The position numbers and the translations under genes are program-made. From Nocardia terpenica (GTDB lineage Bacteria > Actinomycetota > Actinomycetes > Mycobacteriales > Mycobacteriaceae): DNA of 64,000 nucleotides. A model generated the notes under the pieces. It did no database searches and was not told where the DNA came from. It saw only the letters and a program-made list of their open reading frames with translations. The stretch's first letter is position 1. Each line of letters starts with the position of its first letter. Below are positions 59,814-64,000 of the stretch, piece after piece. The DNA lies in NCBI RefSeq assembly GCF_013186535.1, contig NZ_JABMCZ010000003.1:1550001-1614000 (forward strand). The letters are read 5' to 3'.

Positions 59814-59855
59814 AATCACCAGTCTTCTCGGGTGGTGGGTGATCCGTCCCAGCAT

Positions 59856-59871
59856 CTTACTTTCGAGTAAC
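59856..59871. promoter_or_regulatory. fadE operator, copy 1
   Basis: CTTACTT-TC-GAGTAAC is a 16-bp dyad with TTACT/AGTAA arms, 42 bp upstream of fadE24. Confidence 0.6.
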
Positions 59872-59876
59872 ACTAT

Positions 59877-59892
59877 CTTACTCCAGAGTAAG
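59877..59892. promoter_or_regulatory. fadE operator, copy 2
   Basis: CTTACTC-CA-GAGTAAG is a perfect 16-bp dyad, offset 21 bp from copy 1 and hence on the same helical face. It is typical of a TetR-type regulator of fatty-acid genes. Confidence 0.68.
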
Positions 59893-60096
59893 AACGCCGT
59901 CGAGCGGCAGCATACACACGGCGAACGTGGCGGTGCCACATCCCGGGTGAACATGCCGTTCACCGTGGTATTGCCGCGTGCGGAGAATGCGTAACGACTT
60001 GTCGGACGCCTACCGGCCGACGGGGCCGAGCGATCCGTAATCCATTGGGTGCGTTGAACGCTGTCTGTGTCGTTCGGAGTCGAGTACCATCGAGTG

Positions 60097-60336
60097 GTCA
60101 CGTGAGTGATGCTGGCGGTGGGACGCCGGGTCTGTTCCGACGCCCCACCTTTGATGGGTCAGCTAGCCCGTTGGATAAACCAGCGGACCAGTATGAGCGC
60201 CCCGGCGATCACGGCAGTGCCTGCCAAGACCATGCCGTAGTCGACCGGGGCCTTGCTCTTCGGTCGGCGATGTTTCGCCATTCCCCATCACCTCCCTCCT
60301 GGGCGCGGTGTGTGGACCAAGTCCACCGCCCCTCGG
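60097..60336. repeat. Right copy of the inverted duplication
   Basis: About 240 bp, the reverse-oriented counterpart of 56879-57110, including the microprotein gene and its upstream CCGAGGGGCGGTG and CCGCGCCCAGGA blocks. Confidence 0.75.
60159..60281 (-). CDS. Membrane microprotein, 40 residues (copy 2)
   Basis: A 40-residue protein starting MAKHRRPKSKAPVDYG, with a helix MVLAGTAVIAGALILVRWFI and ending QRAS. The first 16 residues are identical to copy 1 and most of the helix is conserved, while several third-codon positions differ. It has GGAGGGAGGTG upstream of ATG 60281. It is transcribed in the direction of the fadE operon but is separated from it by the operator region. Confidence 0.68.
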   Translation of the reverse strand: MAKHRRPKSKAPVDYGMVLAGTAVIAGALILVRWFIQRAS

Positions 60337-60426
60337 CCGGAGGTGTGCCCACCTTACGTCAGCGCACCGACCGAAACCGTTGAAACGCAGACGATTCCGA
60401 GGCGCGCCGGGGCACGGCGTGTCGGG

Positions 60427-61212
60427 TCAGGCGCGCAGGCGAGCCAGGACCGCATCGTGCAGCAGCCCATTGGTGCCCACGGCGCTCCCGCCGTGCGGCC
60501 CCGCCGCACCGTCCAATGCGGTGAATGTCCCACCGGCCTCGCGAATCAGGATGTCGAGCGGCGCCAGGTCCCACAGCGACACCTCGGGTTCGGTGACGAT
60601 GTCGACCGCGCCCTCGGCGAGCAGGCAGTAGCCGAAGAAGTCGCCGTAGCCGCGGGTGCGCCACACCTCGTCGGTGAGCGCGATCAGCTGGTCGCGACGG
60701 CCCAGGTCGCGCCAGCCGGACAGGCTGGAAATGGCCAGGCTGGCCGCGCCCGGCTCGCGCACCGCCGAGACGCCGATCCGCCGCGGCTCCGCGGTCTCGA
60801 ACCGGGTCCAGGCGCCCGCACCGGCCGCCGCCCACCAGCGCCGCGCCAGCGCCGGGGCGCTCACCACACCCACCACCGGCACGCCGTCCTCGAGCAGCGC
60901 GATCAGCGACGCCCACACCGGCACCCCGCGCACGAAGTTCTTGGTGCCATCGATCGGATCGATCACCCATTGGCGGCCGGTGAACTCGGCCGCGCCGCCG
61001 AACTCCTCGCCGAGCACCGCGTCGCCGGACCGCTCCTGTTCCAGCAGCGCGCGCAGCGCCTGCTCCACCGCCAGATCCGCGTCCGACACCGGAGTGAGGT
61101 CCGGCTTGCTGTCCACCCGCAGGTCCAGCGCCCCGAACCGGGCGCGGGTGATCGCGTCGGCCGCGTCGGCCAACCGGTGGGCGAGGGCGAGGTCGCTGGG
61201 GTACTCGGTCAC
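60427..61212 (-). CDS. hisN: Histidinol-phosphatase, inositol-monophosphatase family
   Basis: A 261-residue Mg-dependent phosphatase. The metal-site motifs are GEE (68-70), WVIDPIDGTKNFVRG (DPIDGTK at 85-91) and WDLAPLDILIREAGG near the C-terminus. The N-terminus DLALAHRLADAADAITRARFGALDLRVDSKPDLTPVSDAD closely follows M. tuberculosis Rv3137, identified as HisN, the histidinol-phosphate phosphatase of histidine synthesis. The GTG at 61212 matches that start; no strong ribosome site precedes it. It is divergent from prfB. Confidence 0.88.
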   Translation of the reverse strand: MTEYPSDLALAHRLADAADAITRARFGALDLRVDSKPDLTPVSDADLAVEQALRALLEQERSGDAVLGEEFGGAAEFTGRQWVIDPIDGTKNFVRGVPVWASLIALLEDGVPVVGVVSAPALARRWWAAAGAGAWTRFETAEPRRIGVSAVREPGAASLAISSLSGWRDLGRRDQLIALTDEVWRTRGYGDFFGYCLLAEGAVDIVTEPEVSLWDLAPLDILIREAGGTFTALDGAAGPHGGSAVGTNGLLHDAVLARLRA

Positions 61213-61306
61213 GCGGACAGTCAACACCAGCGGTACCCTGCCGCGCGAATCCCGCTGACCTCGGCATATTTCGCCGGATCGGCCCCGACCGGTAGATTGG
61301 ACCATC

Positions 61307-62422
61307 GTGCATCCTGACGTTTCCGCCGATCTCGCCGAACTCGACACCACCCTGAAGACGGTCGAGTCGGTGCTCGATATCGACGAGCTGCGCCGCCGCA
61401 TCGACGAACTCGAGCAGCAGGCCGCCGACCCGGACCTGTGGAACGACCAGGAGCACGCGCAGGGGGTCACCAGCGAACTGTCGCACGCGCAGAACGAACT
61501 ACGCCGCGTCACCGAGCTGCGCCAGCGCCTCGACGACCTGCCGGTGCTGTACGAGCTGGCCGAGGACGAGGAGGGCGAGGCCCGCACCGCCGCCCTGGCC
61601 GACGCCGACGCCGAACGCGCCGCCCTGCACGCCGATGTGGAGGCGATGGAGGTGCGCACCCTGCTGTCGGGCGAGTACGACAAGCGCGAGGCGCTGGTCA
61701 ACATCCGCTCCGGCGCGGGCGGCGTGGACGCCGCCGACTGGGCCGAGATGCTCATGCGCATGTACCTGCGCTGGGCCGACCGGCACAAGTACGCGGTCGA
61801 GGTCTACGACACCTCCTATGCCGAAGAGGCGGGCATCAAGAGCGCCACCTTCGCGGTGAAAACCCCCTACGCCTACGGCACCCTGTCGGTGGAGATGGGC
61901 ACGCACCGGCTGGTGCGCATCAGCCCGTTCGACAACCAGGGCCGCCGCCAGACCTCCTTCGCCGAGGTCGAGGTGCTGCCCGTCGTAGAGACCACCGACC
62001 ATATCGACGTGCCCGAATCGGAGATCCGCGTCGACGTGTACCGCTCCTCGGGTCCGGGTGGCCAGAGCGTCAACACCACCGACTCCGCGGTCCGCATCAC
62101 CCACATTCCGACCGGCATCGTGGTCACCTGCCAGAACGAGAAATCGCAGCTGCAGAACAAGATTTCGGCCATGCGCGTGCTGCAGGCCAAACTGCTCGAG
62201 CGCAAGCGTCAGGAGGAGCGCGCCCAGATGGATGCGCTCAAGACCACCGAGGGCGCGTCCTGGGGCAACCAGATGCGCTCCTATGTGCTGCACCCCTACC
62301 AGATGGTGAAGGATCTGCGCACCAACTACGAGGTCAACAACCCCACATCCGTCCTCGACGGCGATATCGACGCCTTCATCGAGGAGGGCATCCGGTGGCG
62401 GATGCGCCAGGGCGACGAGTAG
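61307..62422 (+). CDS. prfB: Peptide chain release factor 2
   Basis: A 371-residue class-I release factor reading UGA and UAA. The stop-recognition tripeptide SPF lies at 206-208 (RISPFDNQGRRQTSF) and the peptidyl-hydrolysis motif GGQ at 251-253 (SSGPGGQSVNTTDSAVRITH). The N-terminal coiled-coil domain is complete. Start is GTG at 61307. The frame is continuous, so the programmed frameshift known from many bacteria is absent, as expected in actinobacteria. It heads a conserved block leading to ftsE. Confidence 0.97.
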   Translation: MHPDVSADLAELDTTLKTVESVLDIDELRRRIDELEQQAADPDLWNDQEHAQGVTSELSHAQNELRRVTELRQRLDDLPVLYELAEDEEGEARTAALADADAERAALHADVEAMEVRTLLSGEYDKREALVNIRSGAGGVDAADWAEMLMRMYLRWADRHKYAVEVYDTSYAEEAGIKSATFAVKTPYAYGTLSVEMGTHRLVRISPFDNQGRRQTSFAEVEVLPVVETTDHIDVPESEIRVDVYRSSGPGGQSVNTTDSAVRITHIPTGIVVTCQNEKSQLQNKISAMRVLQAKLLERKRQEERAQMDALKTTEGASWGNQMRSYVLHPYQMVKDLRTNYEVNNPTSVLDGDIDAFIEEGIRWRMRQGDE

Positions 62423-62519
62423 CGATTCCTTCCGCCTGGCGTAGTAGCCTGGCTGGCGTGTATTCGGTCGGCGGAATCAATTGCGGTGGTACCCGGTTCA
62501 CACCGGGAAAGGTGTGCCG

Positions 62520-63377
62520 GTGATCACGACGCTCGCCTCCGCCGCAATGACCGAGGACCTCGCCTGGTTACGCTCCGGCGGCCTGGAAATCGTGCTGTAT
62601 GTGATCGGCGCGGTGCTGTTCGGTCGCGTCGTTCAGTTCGTGCGCGATCGGATCACCCGCAGGATCGACGCCGGATTCCAGAGCAGCGATTCGCTTGTGC
62701 GGTCGGAGGCGGCCAAGCACCGGCACGCCCTGGCTCAGGTCATCACCTGGGTGGTGCTGAGCCTCGGCTACTTCCTGGTGGCGCTGGAGGTCTTGAAGCG
62801 TCTGGGATTCGAGCTCGGCGGGTTGGTCGCCCCCGCCGCGGTGCTCGGTGCCGCGATCGGTTTCGGCGCCCAGCGCGTGGTGCAGGACCTGCTGGCGGGC
62901 TTCTTCCTGATCACCGAGCGGCAGTACGGATTCGGCGACGTGGTGCGCATCGCCGTCACCGGGCAGTCCGAGCCCGCCGAGGGCACCGTCGAGGACGTCA
63001 CGCTGCGGATCACCACCCTGCGCAATGCCGACGGCGAGGTGATCACGGTGCCCAACGGCCAGATCGTGAAAGTCACCAATCTGTCCAAGGATTGGGCGCG
63101 CGCCGCGATCGATGTGCCGGTCAAGGCGACTGCCGATATCAACAAGATCAACGAAATCCTGCACGACGTGGGGGCCAAGGCGTTCCAGGATCGCACGCTC
63201 AAATCGCTGCTGCTGGACGAGCCCACGGTGATGGGTCTCGAGGATCTGACGGTCGACCAGATGAATATCCGTATGGTTGCCCGCACATTGCCGGGCAAGC
63301 AGTTCGAAGTGGGGCGCGAGTTGCGGGTGCGGGTGGCCGCGGCCCTGCGCCGGGAGGGCATGAGTGAAAACGCGTAG
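62520..63377 (+). CDS. Mechanosensitive channel, MscS-like (Rv3104c-type)
   Basis: A 285-residue membrane protein with three helices and the MscS pore/beta domain. It has LGGLVAPAAVLGAAIGFGAQRVVQDLLAGFFLITERQYGFGDVVRI, the family core, then EGTVEDVTLRITTLRNADGEVITVPNGQI and a C-terminal alpha-beta domain. It should open under membrane tension to release solutes on osmotic downshift. The GTG at 62520 is chosen because GGGAAAGG lies 7 nt upstream. The last 14 nt overlap the next small gene. Confidence 0.88.
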   Translation: MITTLASAAMTEDLAWLRSGGLEIVLYVIGAVLFGRVVQFVRDRITRRIDAGFQSSDSLVRSEAAKHRHALAQVITWVVLSLGYFLVALEVLKRLGFELGGLVAPAAVLGAAIGFGAQRVVQDLLAGFFLITERQYGFGDVVRIAVTGQSEPAEGTVEDVTLRITTLRNADGEVITVPNGQIVKVTNLSKDWARAAIDVPVKATADINKINEILHDVGAKAFQDRTLKSLLLDEPTVMGLEDLTVDQMNIRMVARTLPGKQFEVGRELRVRVAAALRREGMSENA

Positions 63378-63531
63378 ATCGACCGCGATCCTGCTCACGG
63401 TCTGGATCGCGACATTCGTTGTGTACCTGTTCGTCCGGCCCACCACACCCGCGGGGCAGCACGCTCCCGCATTCAGCCCGGTCGCGAATATCATTCCGAA
63501 ATCGCAGCATACGCCCGCGCCCGCCAAATGA
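63364..63531 (+). CDS. Small membrane protein (Rv3103c-like position)
   Basis: A 55-residue protein with a basic start MKTRRS, one membrane helix (TAILLTVWIATFVVYLFV) and a Pro/Ala-rich exposed tail ending HTPAPAK. The GTG at 63364 overlaps the channel gene by 14 nt, so it is probably co-translated. It sits between the MscS gene and ftsE, the position of Rv3103c in M. tuberculosis. No function known. Confidence 0.7.
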   Translation: MKTRRSTAILLTVWIATFVVYLFVRPTTPAGQHAPAFSPVANIIPKSQHTPAPAK

Positions 63532-63620
63532 GCCGCGCGCGATGACCCGAATGAGACACTTCGCCCGCGCCGGTGCGGGCGGGCGGGGTGCCGGTTCGTC
63601 GCTGGCTACACTGGCTGCTC

Positions 63621-64000
63621 GTGATAACCCTGCGGAACGTCACCAAGTCCTACAAGACCTCGACGCGGCCCGCGCTGGACGGTGTTTCGGTCGAGATCGA
63701 GAAGGGCGAGTTCGTCTTCATCATCGGACCGTCCGGGTCGGGCAAGTCGACGTTCATGCGGCTGCTGCTGAAGGAGGAGCGGCCCACCGCCGGTGAGGTG
63801 CACGTCGCCGATTACCGGGTGGACCGGCTGCCCGGCCGCCGCGTGCCCAAGCTGCGCCAGCGCATCGGCTGTGTCTTCCAGGACTTCCGGCTGCTGCAGC
63901 AGAAGACGGTGGAGCAGAACGTGGCGTTCGCGCTCGAGGTGATCGGCAAGAACCGCAAGTTCATCGCCCGCGCGGTGCCCGAGGCGCTGGATCTGGTGGG
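63621..64000 (+). CDS. ftsE: Cell division ATP-binding protein FtsE (partial)
   Basis: The first 126 residues of FtsE, truncated by the window edge. It has ITLRNVTKSYKTSTRPALDGVSVEIEKGEF, Walker A GPSGSGKS (36-43), the FtsE-typical RLPGRRVPKLRQRIGCVFQDFRLL with the Q-loop, and the start of the helical domain. FtsE with FtsX forms an ABC-type complex that activates peptidoglycan hydrolases at the septum. GTG start at 63621. Synteny with prfB and the small genes supports the call. Confidence 0.96.
   Translation, partial: MITLRNVTKSYKTSTRPALDGVSVEIEKGEFVFIIGPSGSGKSTFMRLLLKEERPTAGEVHVADYRVDRLPGRRVPKLRQRIGCVFQDFRLLQQKTVEQNVAFALEVIGKNRKFIARAVPEALDLV

Larger units (their letters stand above)
59814..60158. 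other. Gap between fadE24 and microprotein copy 2
   Basis: It contains the paired CTTACTC dyads near fadE24 and, from 60097, the right arm of the inverted duplication. No gene is seen between them. Confidence 0.5.

Noticed and set aside
61307..62422. Programmed frameshift in prfB
   Set aside because: The frame is continuous from the GTG start through SPF and GGQ, with no in-frame UGA near codon 26.

Overview
The window is very G+C-rich and densely coded, with many ATGA/GTGA start-stop overlaps and frequent GTG starts, which indicates an actinomycete. The right end keeps mycolata synteny: fadE24-fadE23 and hisN next to prfB, a MscS-like channel, a small membrane protein and ftsE, much as around Rv3137-Rv3140 and Rv3101c-Rv3105c of Mycobacterium tuberculosis. 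Together with the FadD/FadE content and the intergenic hairpin elements, this suggests Nocardia or a close relative. The species assignment is inference. I saw no phage genes, insertion sequences, rRNA, tRNA or CRISPR.

1-20 kb: the C-terminal part of a nitroreductase, a DoxX-like membrane protein and an SDR oxidoreductase are followed by alanine dehydrogenase (ald), which converges on an Lrp/AsnC regulator across a 25-bp tandem repeat. A secreted L,D-transpeptidase comes next, then a cysteine dioxygenase-rhodanese pair. Divergent from that pair is an operon of two solute-binding lipoproteins and an MFS carrier with no ABC permease. A TetR repressor faces a DHA2-type MFS exporter across two 15-bp operators, one of them between the -35 and -10. 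Secreted hydrolases (GH3, an EEP phosphatase/nuclease, a TIM-barrel glycosidase candidate) and an MprAB-like two-component system follow.

20-32 kb: a glycerol catabolic locus (glpF-glpK-glpD) is divergent from an IclR regulator that is coupled to a second glycerol kinase. Two TTCGACA-T-TGTCGAA palindromes lie between them. Then come a dihydrofolate reductase, an EamA-type exporter, a polyol dehydrogenase with a HAD phosphatase, a SRPBCC protein, and a PaaI-type thioesterase divergent from an HxlR regulator with a palindromic operator.

32.6-41.5 kb: the most distinctive region is an eight-gene run, dpgA-dpgB-dpgC-dpgD, ThDP-dependent decarboxylase, catalase-like heme peroxidase, cytochrome b561 and MFS exporter. 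DpgA-D make 3,5-dihydroxyphenylglyoxylate from malonyl-CoA. In glycopeptide producers it is transaminated to dihydroxyphenylglycine, but no transaminase or NRPS is present here. A benzoylformate-decarboxylase-like enzyme sits in that position instead, so 3,5-dihydroxybenzaldehyde or a derivative is the predicted product. A 21-codon leader ORF with a good Shine-Dalgarno ends in an ATGA overlap with dpgA.

41.5-64 kb: two more tandem arrays (periods 21/24 bp and 24 bp) each abut a TCCCGGC/GCCGGGA hairpin, and their units resemble its left arm. Genes here include a threonine-aldolase-like enzyme, an MpaB-type oxygenase, a DUF6319-like protein, a GGDEF diguanylate cyclase, a sodium/solute symporter with a small partner behind a LacI-type operator, a PepSY membrane protein, and two related FadD ligases. 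A fadE24-fadE23 operon is bracketed by an inverted duplication in which each copy encodes a 39-40-residue membrane microprotein. The hisN/prfB/mscS/ftsE block closes the window.
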